A stretch of DNA of 39,315 bases from a virus: positions 1 to 39,315 of the IMG/VR virus record IMGVR_UViG_3300017728_000029, one strand, 5' to 3'. The notes under the pieces were generated by a model. The model saw only the letters and a program-made list of their open reading frames with translations. It had not been told where the DNA came from and searched no databases. A program made the translations under genes and the position numbers. Below, one piece after another: positions 1-6,305 of the stretch. Within the stretch, counting starts at the first letter, position 1; each line of letters opens with the position of its first letter.

Positions 1-113
1 ACACGTTTTGCCCAAGGAACTTTATTTAATAAGTCTGCCCAATGCTCCTCGGCATTAGGTTCATCATACGATATGTAGAATATGTCCAATTCTGTAACAT
101 CAATTTTTGCCAT
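1..113 (-). CDS. Putative glycosyltransferase, N-terminus only (runs off the left edge)
   Basis: A reading frame opens at the ATG at 113 and runs off the window with no stop, giving 37 residues. It begins MAKIDVTELDIFYISYDEP and continues NAEEHWADLLNKVPWAKRV. The pattern (I/F)ISYDEPNAE..W..L...VPWAKRV matches my memory of the start of putative glycosyltransferases in marine T4-like phages, but the catalytic part lies outside the window. An AGGA ribosome binding site lies about 10 nt upstream, and the previous gene ends 21 nt before this start. It is the last visible gene of the minus-strand run that starts at 5177 and contains two other glycosyltransferase-like genes. Coding status is fairly sure; the function rests on a short N-terminal match. 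Confidence 0.6.
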   Translation of the reverse strand, partial: MAKIDVTELDIFYISYDEPNAEEHWADLLNKVPWAKR

Positions 114-134
114 ATATGTCGTCCTGTGTATTTT

Positions 135-788
135 TTAAGTACGCACATATTTATCAAATAATTTAAGGGTATATACACTACATTGATTCATTTTAGGAGG
201 CACTTTAGTTAATACTTTTTGTTTCGTAAGCAAGTCCTCTAACTTTACATTTATATTATGAACTAAAAAATGAGGGTCTCTTAGACTTGTAAAATAAAAT
301 TTTAATACTTTACTCCCATTTATATTAGCAAGTTTAGGTTCTATGTCTTTATATTTTTTAATAACCTTTTTTGTAACTTCGACTACAAAATTTCCATCTG
401 CAAAACTAACTAGTAAGTCTGCCCCTGTTTTCTTGTCTTCGTCAATTAGAGTAACAAAACTTTGTTCAGTTCTTACAAATACACTTTCAACTGGTTTTAA
501 TTCTATACTAAAAACTGTATCTATATTTGGATCTTGTGCTACTCTATATAGATCTGTATTTTTACCTTTAAGTATTTCTACTTGTTCTCTTTTAAAAGTT
601 TGTAAAAACTGTCCTCTTTTCTTTGCAATTTTTTCTTGAGAGTAACCTAAAATATTACCCTCCTTATCGAAAAGAACTTGAAAATCTTTATGGTATTCTT
701 TTGCTTGTAGAGACTCTATATCACCCCCGGCATCTTTTTTTGCCTTTAAAAATCTTCTACGTCTTTTTTCTGCCTCACTTAATGCCAT
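135..788 (-). CDS. Hypothetical protein, 217 aa
   Basis: I do not recognise this protein. The N-terminus is very basic and helical (MALSEAEKRRRRFLKAKKDAG). It is followed by a mixed alpha/beta region that includes GADLLVSFADGNFVVEV near residue 120, and a Lys-rich C-terminal half. No signal peptide or membrane segment is visible. The start ATG lies inside the end of the upstream glycosyltransferase gene (14-nt overlap) without a clear ribosome binding site, so translation is probably coupled. It belongs to the late minus-strand run of small genes. A nucleic-acid-related or structural role would be a guess. Confidence 0.75.
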   Translation of the reverse strand: MALSEAEKRRRRFLKAKKDAGGDIESLQAKEYHKDFQVLFDKEGNILGYSQEKIAKKRGQFLQTFKREQVEILKGKNTDLYRVAQDPNIDTVFSIELKPVESVFVRTEQSFVTLIDEDKKTGADLLVSFADGNFVVEVTKKVIKKYKDIEPKLANINGSKVLKFYFTSLRDPHFLVHNINVKLEDLLTKQKVLTKVPPKMNQCSVYTLKLFDKYVRT

Positions 789-1641
789 AATCTTGTTCCA
801 TTTGCTTTATCATACTATTACTTATCCAATCCTTTTCCACATAATGGAAAGGATAGAGTTGCTGAAAGTTTCCTATTTTAAAATCTTTGTATGTATTGTA
901 ATATGTTGGTAATGTCTCAGTCCATATTTCGCTTATTCTAGTGTCTGGGATATTTTGTACATGACTTTTCATGTGTACAAATGTAGGTACTTCGTCTATA
1001 TTTTCTCTAGTACATTCATGTTCTATTCCTAAAATTTGCATAGCAAGTGCAAATGCTACATCTCCGCTTAACCAATCTGGTTTACCTTTAGGCATATATT
1101 TAAAAAACATTCTTTGCCAATGTTGAAAAATAATTTCTACCATTGCAAATAATTCACTTGCTAATTCACTTTTCTTAAAATAAAAGAAAGCAGTATAAAC
1201 ATTTGGGAGTTCATTCGCCGCAAAATATTTTCTATAAAAATTACTACTAACTACCTCGCCTCTATATGTTCTTACTTTTGTAGTTGCCCAAACATCTTTT
1301 TGTGCCATTATGTCCCACCAATGACTTACATCTGTAGGGAATATCATATCAGTATCAAGTATTACTGTTTCATCGTAAGGAGACATATAGTAATACTTCC
1401 ATTTGTTATTAATTTTCCATTCTGCATCTTTGGCATCGTCCTGCCAAGGTATATCCACTATACTATCAAATACTTTTTTATGTTTTGTTTTAATAAGTTT
1501 TTTAGTTTTAGTATCAACACATACTGTTAGATTGCTTACAGTGGTCTGTGTTAGTTTTAAATTTAGTGCGAGTGCATACGCCTGTTCTAGATAATCAACA
1601 GTATCGTTGTTTTGTGCTATTACTATGTAACCTTTACTCAC
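775..1641 (-). CDS. Putative GT-A fold glycosyltransferase (GT8-like), 288 aa
   Basis: Probably transfers a sugar from a nucleotide-sugar donor to an unknown acceptor, such as a virion protein or host surface glycan. The N-terminus IVIAQNNDTVDYLEQA and the strand NLTVCVD resemble the first Rossmann-like unit of GT-A enzymes. SPYDETVILDTDMI carries a DxD-type motif (DTD, residues 96-98), the usual metal and nucleotide-sugar site. Further on, YTAFFYFKKSE and a SGDVAFALAM segment fit the acceptor half. It is a diverged paralogue of the gene at 3935-4834, with SPYDET, DxD, the aromatic FxK strand and the D..F..A helix in the same order. The start is GTG at 1641, 8 nt inside the previous gene. Family membership is moderately sure; donor and acceptor are unknown. 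Confidence 0.72.
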   Translation of the reverse strand: MSKGYIVIAQNNDTVDYLEQAYALALNLKLTQTTVSNLTVCVDTKTKKLIKTKHKKVFDSIVDIPWQDDAKDAEWKINNKWKYYYMSPYDETVILDTDMIFPTDVSHWWDIMAQKDVWATTKVRTYRGEVVSSNFYRKYFAANELPNVYTAFFYFKKSELASELFAMVEIIFQHWQRMFFKYMPKGKPDWLSGDVAFALAMQILGIEHECTRENIDEVPTFVHMKSHVQNIPDTRISEIWTETLPTYYNTYKDFKIGNFQQLYPFHYVEKDWISNSMIKQMEQDYGIK

Positions 1642-1822
1642 TTAAATATTTCCAATCTTCTCTAAAAAGACAATGTCTATGATGTCCTTCTTTTGTTTCA
1701 TATACAAATTGCATAGCCAATAGTTCTATAACTTTGCCCTCAAACTTTCCATTGAGTCTACAAGTATGCTCTATTTTATCCCCTAAACTAGGAGCCTTCT
1801 TGCTCTTGCTTTTTATACTCAT
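1634..1822 (-). CDS. Small hypothetical protein, 62 aa
   Basis: A small basic protein, MSIKSKSKKAPSLGDKIEH then a stretch predicted as beta-strands (GKVIELLAMQFVYET) and a His-rich turn EGHHRHCLF. The layout is like small SH3-type or KOW-like barrels, but I do not recognise a family. I chose the ATG at 1822 because GGGAAG lies about 6 nt upstream. The longer option from 1843 adds seven residues and has no binding site. The gene overlaps the DUF1289 gene by 35 nt and the following glycosyltransferase by 8 nt. Confidence 0.65.
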   Translation of the reverse strand: MSIKSKSKKAPSLGDKIEHTCRLNGKFEGKVIELLAMQFVYETKEGHHRHCLFREDWKYLSE

Positions 1823-2009
1823 ACATTTCTTCCCAATAATCATATGCTACAGGATCTAACCTTTTTGCACATTCTTCTAAAATTTCTTTCTTTCTTTTGT
1901 CATCTGCATAAAACCATTCTTGTACCTCGTCATTGGTACGACCACAACTTGGACATTTGTTGCCATCTGTAAAGCATTTATCAATACATGGTGAAATAGT
2001 TTTACTCAT
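1788..2009 (-). CDS. DUF1289 family small cysteine protein, 73 aa
   Basis: The N-terminus SPCIDKC followed by KCPSCGRTNDEVQEW is the DUF1289 signature: SPCxxxC, then CxxCGRT..E...W. The four cysteines at residues 8, 12, 19 and 22 probably bind a metal. The rest (DDKRKKEILEECAKRLDP) is the usual helical tail ending in an R at the family's normal length. DUF1289 proteins are common in Proteobacteria and their function is not established. The gene starts 8 nt inside the end of the oxygenase gene, in the pattern ATGAGTAA, so the two are translationally coupled. The family hints at a proteobacterial link for this phage, but does not prove it. Confidence 0.85.
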   Translation of the reverse strand: MSKTISPCIDKCFTDGNKCPSCGRTNDEVQEWFYADDKRKKEILEECAKRLDPVAYDYWEEMYEYKKQEQEGS

Positions 2010-2589
2010 CTATATATAATTGATCCTTATCTCGCCATTCATCAATATCAACATAATTTATAATCATTATTTTTCTAATGCCCTTATACTCTGTAGGTGC
2101 AAAACCATGCCAAGCAGACTGTGTGATTTTAAATGCTAGTCCGCCGTTAGGCACCCAGTCTAATCTTTTTACATGATGTTCCTTTGTGTGATATAAGTCT
2201 GTTGCTAAATTTTTTTCGTCTTCTTTATCTATATTAACTATCGTAGTTAAATTTTTGCAAGGTAAATCTAAATGTATATCATGAAAAAATGGATATCGAT
2301 CATGTATTATTTCTGCTCTCATATATGTATTACTTAAATCTGTTTTAAAACAATCCTCATAATAATCTCTTCTGTTTAACCAGTCAGCGGCTTTTTTAAA
2401 TTCTGGATTTTCCTCTACAAAAGCATTGTTTAAAAATGTTCTTCCGCCTATTACATCTCTAAAACCTGTAATATTAGAATAATCTGCATTGTTAATTTCT
2501 AAAGATTTAATTTTTTCAAAATCATCTTGCTTAAAAACATCTTCTAATATGTAATGTTTCCAGGGAAACGGTTTGGAAGAATACTTCAT
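2002..2589 (-). CDS. 2-oxoglutarate/Fe(II)-dependent oxygenase, 195 aa
   Basis: Predicted to hydroxylate a protein, sugar or small molecule using 2-oxoglutarate and oxygen. With the ATG at 2589 as residue 1, the iron ligands are visible as H106-L-D108 (in FFHDIHLDLP) and H161 (in QSAWHGFAP). R172 (GIRKIMIINYVD) sits 11 residues after the distal His, where the 2-oxoglutarate-binding Arg is expected. The short length and YHTKEHH segment resemble the single-domain oxygenases common in marine T4-like phages. The ATG at 2589 forms an ATGA overlap with the upstream stop and is preferred over a TTG nine bases earlier. Lying between glycosyltransferases, it may act in the same decoration pathway; that is inference. 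Confidence 0.8.
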   Translation of the reverse strand: MKYSSKPFPWKHYILEDVFKQDDFEKIKSLEINNADYSNITGFRDVIGGRTFLNNAFVEENPEFKKAADWLNRRDYYEDCFKTDLSNTYMRAEIIHDRYPFFHDIHLDLPCKNLTTIVNIDKEDEKNLATDLYHTKEHHVKRLDWVPNGGLAFKITQSAWHGFAPTEYKGIRKIMIINYVDIDEWRDKDQLYIDE

Positions 2590-2822
2590 TTTTTCCAAAC
2601 TCCTTCAGCAAATACATCATTGTAAATATTGTGACAATACAATTTCATTTGAGGTTCTGTGTACCAGTAAAAATATGTAAGTTTAACATTATAGTCTACA
2701 CCTTGACTTCTGGTAGCCTTTCTTTCATCTTCTAATATATAATAACGAAAAGGATTCATGTTTATTCCGAATACTCTGTGTTCTAGTACTCTAAACTTTT
2801 CACCTTGTGCTATAGTTTTCAT
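2586..2822 (-). CDS. Small hypothetical protein, 78 aa
   Basis: I do not recognise the family. The protein begins MKTIAQGEKFRVLEHRVFGI, then YYILEDERKA and an aromatic-rich strand LTYFYWYTEPQ. The N-terminal 35 residues align with the 49-aa protein just upstream: G-K/E-x-F-R-I/V, then G-I, then Y-x-I/L-E-x-x-R. The two are probably small paralogues. It starts in an ATGA overlap with that gene and ends in an ATGA overlap with the oxygenase gene. The aromatic beta-rich look suggests a small adaptor or binding domain, without firm evidence. Confidence 0.7.
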   Translation of the reverse strand: MKTIAQGEKFRVLEHRVFGINMNPFRYYILEDERKATRSQGVDYNVKLTYFYWYTEPQMKLYCHNIYNDVFAEGVWKK

Positions 2823-2968
2823 TTTAAATTACTTTTTACCTGTTTTAATGTTTTAAAATAATATTTTGTATATACTCTTTTTTGTTCTATAACATAACAA
2901 GGTATTATGCCTAATAAGTTATCTTTAAATATTCTAAAATTTTTCCCTTCTTCTACTAAAGTCATCAT
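2819..2968 (-). CDS. Very small hypothetical protein, 49 aa
   Basis: This frame fills the only apparent gap (2823-2964) in the operon. It reads MMTLVEEGKNFRIFKDNLLG, then IIPCYVIEQKR and a basic tail ending QVKSNLK. Its ATG at 2968 overlaps the upstream stop in an ATGATGA arrangement, and its TGA at 2819-2821 overlaps the next gene's ATG. AAGGAGA lies about 12 nt upstream. Perfect fit at both ends, plus similarity to the following 78-aa protein (EGKxFRI....G, YVIE..R), makes a real gene likely despite the size. It may be a shortened duplicate of its neighbour. Function unknown. Confidence 0.7.
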   Translation of the reverse strand: MMTLVEEGKNFRIFKDNLLGIIPCYVIEQKRVYTKYYFKTLKQVKSNLK

Positions 2969-3945
2969 ATTCTTACTACTCTCCTTGCCCATAAAAAATT
3001 ATTTAGATATTCAGGTTTTGACTCTTCTATAATTTGTGGTATAAGTCTTTTACATCCTATAGAACCGTTATTTATAATAGTAACTCCTGTATCTACAAAA
3101 TATACAATATCTGTATCTAAATCTAATTGTAATAGCATATCAAATGTAAACACGTCTTCCATATTTTCTGATTTAGGAATATAAACAGATACTCCCTCAT
3201 AATTTTCTTTATGAGGTATATGTACATACCCTTGATTTGTAGTTTTTATTTCTAAATTTTCTTTTGCAAGTAAATCTAATTTTTCTATATCATTTATATC
3301 ATCTGTATATATTGTAAGATTTGTATAAATTTTTGCTAATTCTTCTAGTTGTATAATAATATTCCAATCGTGATGATTGCTATTTTCATGATTAGTAAAT
3401 ACATTTTCTTGCCTTTGTGTAGTTTCTATTTCAGTATATGAACCTACTCTTTCCCTTATAAATCCTTCATTGACTAATTGTAAATGTTCTTCATATGATA
3501 GTTCTGGAATATCAGGGAAATAATTTTCTCTGTCTGCAACAATTATAGATTCGTCATACATTCCTGCTACTAACAAAGCAAAGAATCTATATGTACCTGG
3601 ATGTATTTCACATGCAAACTGATCTGGGTCTTCTTTTTGTAAAAATCCTTGTGGTTTAAAACTAATTCCATTTACTTTAAAATCATGTACCAACCAATGT
3701 AGTTTTGTAAATTCATATATATTAGTATATTCTTCCTTTACTTGAATTGTTCCTCTTAATACTTTTGGAAGAAAGTTGTATTGCATCTTTTTTTCCTTTG
3801 CTCTATAAAATCCTAGAAATAAATCTTTAAACATTTCTTGGTAAAAAATGTTTCTATCCGTTGAGTATTTAGGGTGATTAAAAATATCCTTTAATTTAAT
3901 TTCTTTCATAGGAGAGGAATTGTAGAACTTTTCTTTATCTTGCAT
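2965..3945 (-). CDS. Hypothetical protein, 326 aa
   Basis: I do not recognise this protein with confidence. Residues 50-130 contain LHWLVHDFKVNGISFKPQGF, then CEIHPGTYRFFALLVAGMYD and IIVAD. The HPGT.R..A core is reminiscent of the ParB/Srx-like 'HPG..R..A' loop of some phage proteins, but the resemblance is weak. The C-terminal half is predicted alpha/beta (LTIYTDDIND, VSVYIPKSE, DTDIVYFVDTGVTIINNG) and ends in ARRVVRI. The DTDIVYFVD string looks like a GT-A DxD strand, yet the rest of that fold is not evident. The gene overlaps the upstream glycosyltransferase by 11 nt and the 49-aa gene by 4 nt. GAGGAG lies 10 nt before the start. Confidence 0.75.
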   Translation of the reverse strand: MQDKEKFYNSSPMKEIKLKDIFNHPKYSTDRNIFYQEMFKDLFLGFYRAKEKKMQYNFLPKVLRGTIQVKEEYTNIYEFTKLHWLVHDFKVNGISFKPQGFLQKEDPDQFACEIHPGTYRFFALLVAGMYDESIIVADRENYFPDIPELSYEEHLQLVNEGFIRERVGSYTEIETTQRQENVFTNHENSNHHDWNIIIQLEELAKIYTNLTIYTDDINDIEKLDLLAKENLEIKTTNQGYVHIPHKENYEGVSVYIPKSENMEDVFTFDMLLQLDLDTDIVYFVDTGVTIINNGSIGCKRLIPQIIEESKPEYLNNFLWARRVVRI

Positions 3946-4834
3946 ATTCTAATAACTCCTCACTTACTCTATTTATAGCCCATTTATTCATTATATGTAA
4001 GTCAATACCCTGCCATTTGGTTAGCATAAAGTCTCCAGGGCTTCTGGGCTTCTCTAAGTACATTATAATAGTGTTCTCATCTATTGCACTATGTATGTCA
4101 TCAGTATCAAAACTTTTGTAAAGGGTAGTAGGCAACTGTGGAATACCTTTATCTACAAAACCAGACATCATATGAGCGGCAATACTGAAACTGTAATCGT
4201 TTCTGTATAAAGTACCTTGCCATTTATATAAGTCTTTATAGAATTGCGGATTATTTTTAACATGACTAACTATGTTAAAAAAACTTTTCACATATTCTGT
4301 TTTGCGGAAGTAAACCACAGTTGCCCAATACATTGTTATACCCATATCATATAATCTTTTTAATGATGGGTCTTTTCTTTCATACATGATGTCCTGATAT
4401 TTCCAGTTCATCATAAGTTCATTATTGTGTTCCCAACAATGATTTAGTGTATCACTTAGTATTAAGTAATCAACATCTATTAAAAGTGTTTCATCATAGG
4501 GGGATAATTCATAGGCATCACATCTATTAACATTATAAAAAGGCAAGTACTTAGTAGTATGGCTCGTGTCTTTATAAAGTCTTTGATTTAATGCTTTAAA
4601 TTTTTTGTCTTTTTCTATTACAATTATATTGTTAATTGCTTTCTTTATTAATCTTTTGCCCAAGGTTTTTTCACCTTGCTTTAAACTATGTGGATCTGTA
4701 ACTACAGTAATGTTTTTAATACCTAAATTCTTTTGTACCAGTAATGCATTTACTACAGCCAAACGGAAATAATCTATTTCAGTATTGTTATGTGCGAACA
4801 TTATTACGCCGCGAGTATTATTTTCCTTTTTCAT
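3935..4834 (-). CDS. Putative GT-A fold glycosyltransferase, 299 aa
   Basis: Paralogue of the enzyme at 775-1641, with the same predicted activity and unknown substrates. The N-terminus GVIMFAHNNTEIDYFRLAVV and ITVVTDPHS form the nucleotide-binding side. SPYDETLLIDVDYLILSD contains the DxD-type motif DVD at residues 120-122. MYWATVVYFRKTE and NDYSFSIAAHMMSGF match the YTAFFYFKKSE and DVAFALAMQILG segments of its partner. The loop between the first unit and the DxD is longer here and rich in Lys. No signal peptide or membrane segment is present, so it acts in the infected cell's cytoplasm. The ATG at 4834 lies 17 nt inside the preceding gene. Confidence 0.72.
   Translation of the reverse strand: MKKENNTRGVIMFAHNNTEIDYFRLAVVNALLVQKNLGIKNITVVTDPHSLKQGEKTLGKRLIKKAINNIIVIEKDKKFKALNQRLYKDTSHTTKYLPFYNVNRCDAYELSPYDETLLIDVDYLILSDTLNHCWEHNNELMMNWKYQDIMYERKDPSLKRLYDMGITMYWATVVYFRKTEYVKSFFNIVSHVKNNPQFYKDLYKWQGTLYRNDYSFSIAAHMMSGFVDKGIPQLPTTLYKSFDTDDIHSAIDENTIIMYLEKPRSPGDFMLTKWQGIDLHIMNKWAINRVSEELLEYAR
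3970..3977 (-). promoter_or_regulatory. Candidate internal late promoter box (TATAAATA)
   Basis: The minus strand reads TATAAATA, the exact T4 late consensus, within the last codons of the upstream glycosyltransferase. Initiation about 6 nt downstream would give an 18-nt leader containing GAGGAG ahead of the ATG at 3945. The same octamer also occurs by chance inside the 326-aa gene (3069-3076), so this site is only a candidate. Confidence 0.3.
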
Positions 4835-5177
4835 TTAGGTCTAGAACTTTATGTACTTTTCTTGCTTTACGAAGTTTTTCATATTCTGCATAGTATTCAT
4901 TTGTTACTTCAAAGTATCTACTATGTATTTCTTCATAAAACTTTTCTACATCTACTTTAATTGGATTATTATAGATATCTAAGAGTACAACGTTTTCTTG
5001 ACCTTCATCAATAAGTTGTTTACAGAATGTAATTAATGGTACGTCAATAGTAAATGTACCACCATGAATGCTATAACTTAGCAAGTTTTGTGTTTTTGCT
5101 TTTAATTGTGCCTGTTGATTGTTGATCGTTGTTCGATAATTTGCAAACTCCAGAGCCTTTGTTAGTCTTGTACTCAT
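4818..5177 (-). CDS. Conserved marine-phage hypothetical protein, 119 aa
   Basis: First gene of the long minus-strand run down to position 1. It opens MSTRLTKALEFANYRTTINN, followed by a strand-rich middle (GGTFTIDVPLITF, NVVLLDIYNNPIKVD) and a helical, highly charged tail. I recall similar 'LxKALEFANYR' proteins as conserved hypotheticals in T4-like cyanophages, but have no function for them. The ATG at 5177 has no ribosome binding site and sits exactly 5 nt after the GGTAAATA box, so its mRNA is probably leaderless. A rho-independent terminator for the gene before lies directly upstream. Confidence 0.8.
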   Translation of the reverse strand: MSTRLTKALEFANYRTTINNQQAQLKAKTQNLLSYSIHGGTFTIDVPLITFCKQLIDEGQENVVLLDIYNNPIKVDVEKFYEEIHSRYFEVTNEYYAEYEKLRKARKVHKVLDLNEKGK

Positions 5178-5182
5178 GCTAC

Positions 5183-5190
5183 TATTTACC
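5183..5190 (-). promoter_or_regulatory. Late promoter box GGTAAATA
   Basis: The minus strand reads GGTAAATA, one base from the GATAAATA box used elsewhere in the window. It stands alone between the terminator of the upstream unit and the ATG at 5177, with 5 nt between box and ATG. In T4 the late box covers about -13 to -6, so +1 would be the A of the start codon. It would drive the overlapping gene run from 5177 to the left edge. Confidence 0.6.
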
Positions 5191-5194
5191 AGTC

Positions 5195-5226
5195 AAAAAA
5201 AAGCCAAACTATAAAGTCTGGCTTTT
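5195..5226 (-). terminator. Rho-independent terminator
   Basis: Read on the minus strand, AAAAGCCA pairs with TGGCTTTT (5226-5219 with 5206-5199). An inner ACT/AGT pairing sits around a 4-nt loop, and a run of eight T follows down to 5195. It lies 20 bp after the stop of the 339-aa structural gene and ends five bases before the next late promoter box. The A-rich opposite side could give weak termination in the other direction too, but no plus-strand gene needs it. Confidence 0.85.
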
Positions 5227-5245
5227 AATCTCGAGACTGGGTATA

Positions 5246-6265
5246 TTAAGTTCCGCTTATATTACCCATTGAAACTGTTGGTGCTGTGAAACTAAATCCT
5301 GAACCACTTGCGGCTGGTGTGCCTAATCTTGAGTTCAATGTCATTGTTCCATCTATAAAGTCATTACCGAATGCTTCATCACCTGTACCTGCAACACCGT
5401 CTGGTCCTAATGCACCTGAACCTTCAGCATGAGGGTCACTGAATGTTGCTTTTGCTGTAATTACTGTTGGATTTGTTGTTGAATTAACTTTACATTCCAT
5501 TTTAAAGAAGTTAGATGCATAACTACCTGAACCAAATTTTGTCCAAATAGTAGTATAACCTGTGCCTAATTCGTATAGACCTATACCTGCATTTGTACCA
5601 GAGCTACCTGCACCTGTATTATGTTGTAAATATACAGAACCCATTGCACTTAATGTATCAGTCCAGTTAGTATTCTGTGTAGTTGAACTACCACTTGCTC
5701 TTGATGCACTAAATCCAATACGTCCACCACCATTAAAATATGCTCTTAAAAGTCCTTCATTTGCAAAAGTAAATGTAGTTTCTTGTGTTAAAGTTGTATT
5801 CCATGATGACGTATATGTTTTTGAACTATCTGTTGATGTTGATCTCGCCGCTGGAGAAAATCTATTATTCCAACAATCTTGTACATTTAGCATTAAATTT
5901 GTAAATGTTGCCGCAGTTATAGAGTCTCCGTCTGCAACATCTGTGCCTACACCTGATCTTACTGATTGACCTAAAAAGGCACACATTGCCTGTACATCGT
6001 CTTGTAATCTTTTAAATCCGCCTGTGGCATTATCGGCATAAACAAGTCCGCCTGCTGAAGCGGCATTAACACCTGCTCCGCCTTGTCCCCAACCTTTTGT
6101 TGAAGATGCAGTATATGTACCTAATGTTACATCAGCCGCAGTTCCCATTAATGTATTAACGTTAGTACGAGCATTATTGAAATCTGCATCATCAATAACA
6201 TCTCCTGCCACAACACCGGTCATAGTGGTTCCACCACTAACTGAATAACTTGATCCTGATGCCAT
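5246..6265 (-). CDS. Virion structural protein, probable fibre or tail appendage, 339 aa
   Basis: A Gly/Ser/Thr-rich protein with low charge, typical of phage fibre or appendage proteins. The N-terminus has DDADFNNARTNVNTLMG and then STKGWGQGGAGVN, a layout seen in marine-phage structural proteins. The middle has FANEGLLRAYFNGGGRIGFSAS, a beta motif also common there. A GPDGVAGTGDEAFGND segment near residue 290 is rich in Asp and Gly and may bind calcium. The GWGQG.AG.N motif recurs as GWGKGNAGTN in the giant protein at 9143-26080, suggesting shared building blocks. AGGAGAAA precedes the ATG, its own late box lies at 6298-6305, and a terminator follows. Its exact place in the virion is unknown. 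Confidence 0.75.
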   Translation of the reverse strand: MASGSSYSVSGGTTMTGVVAGDVIDDADFNNARTNVNTLMGTAADVTLGTYTASSTKGWGQGGAGVNAASAGGLVYADNATGGFKRLQDDVQAMCAFLGQSVRSGVGTDVADGDSITAATFTNLMLNVQDCWNNRFSPAARSTSTDSSKTYTSSWNTTLTQETTFTFANEGLLRAYFNGGGRIGFSASRASGSSTTQNTNWTDTLSAMGSVYLQHNTGAGSSGTNAGIGLYELGTGYTTIWTKFGSGSYASNFFKMECKVNSTTNPTVITAKATFSDPHAEGSGALGPDGVAGTGDEAFGNDFIDGTMTLNSRLGTPAASGSGFSFTAPTVSMGNISGT

Positions 6266-6297
6266 CTATTTCTCCTAATAATTACTATTATATAGTG

Positions 6298-6305
6298 TAT
6301 TTATC
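6298..6305 (-). promoter_or_regulatory. Late promoter box GATAAATA
   Basis: GATAAATA on the minus strand overlaps the last base of the upstream fibre gene's stop codon. Expected +1 is near 6292, leaving a leader of about 27 nt with AGGAGAAA before the ATG at 6265. Together with the terminator at 5195-5226 it makes the 339-aa gene a one-gene unit. Confidence 0.75.

Noticed and set aside
3069-3076. TATAAATA on the minus strand within the 326-aa gene
   Set aside because: No gene start follows; it encodes part of TIINNG and is expected by chance in AT-rich coding DNA.
5562-5969. 135-residue plus-strand frame
   Set aside because: Lies wholly antisense to the 339-aa structural gene, which has its own promoter, ribosome binding site and terminator.
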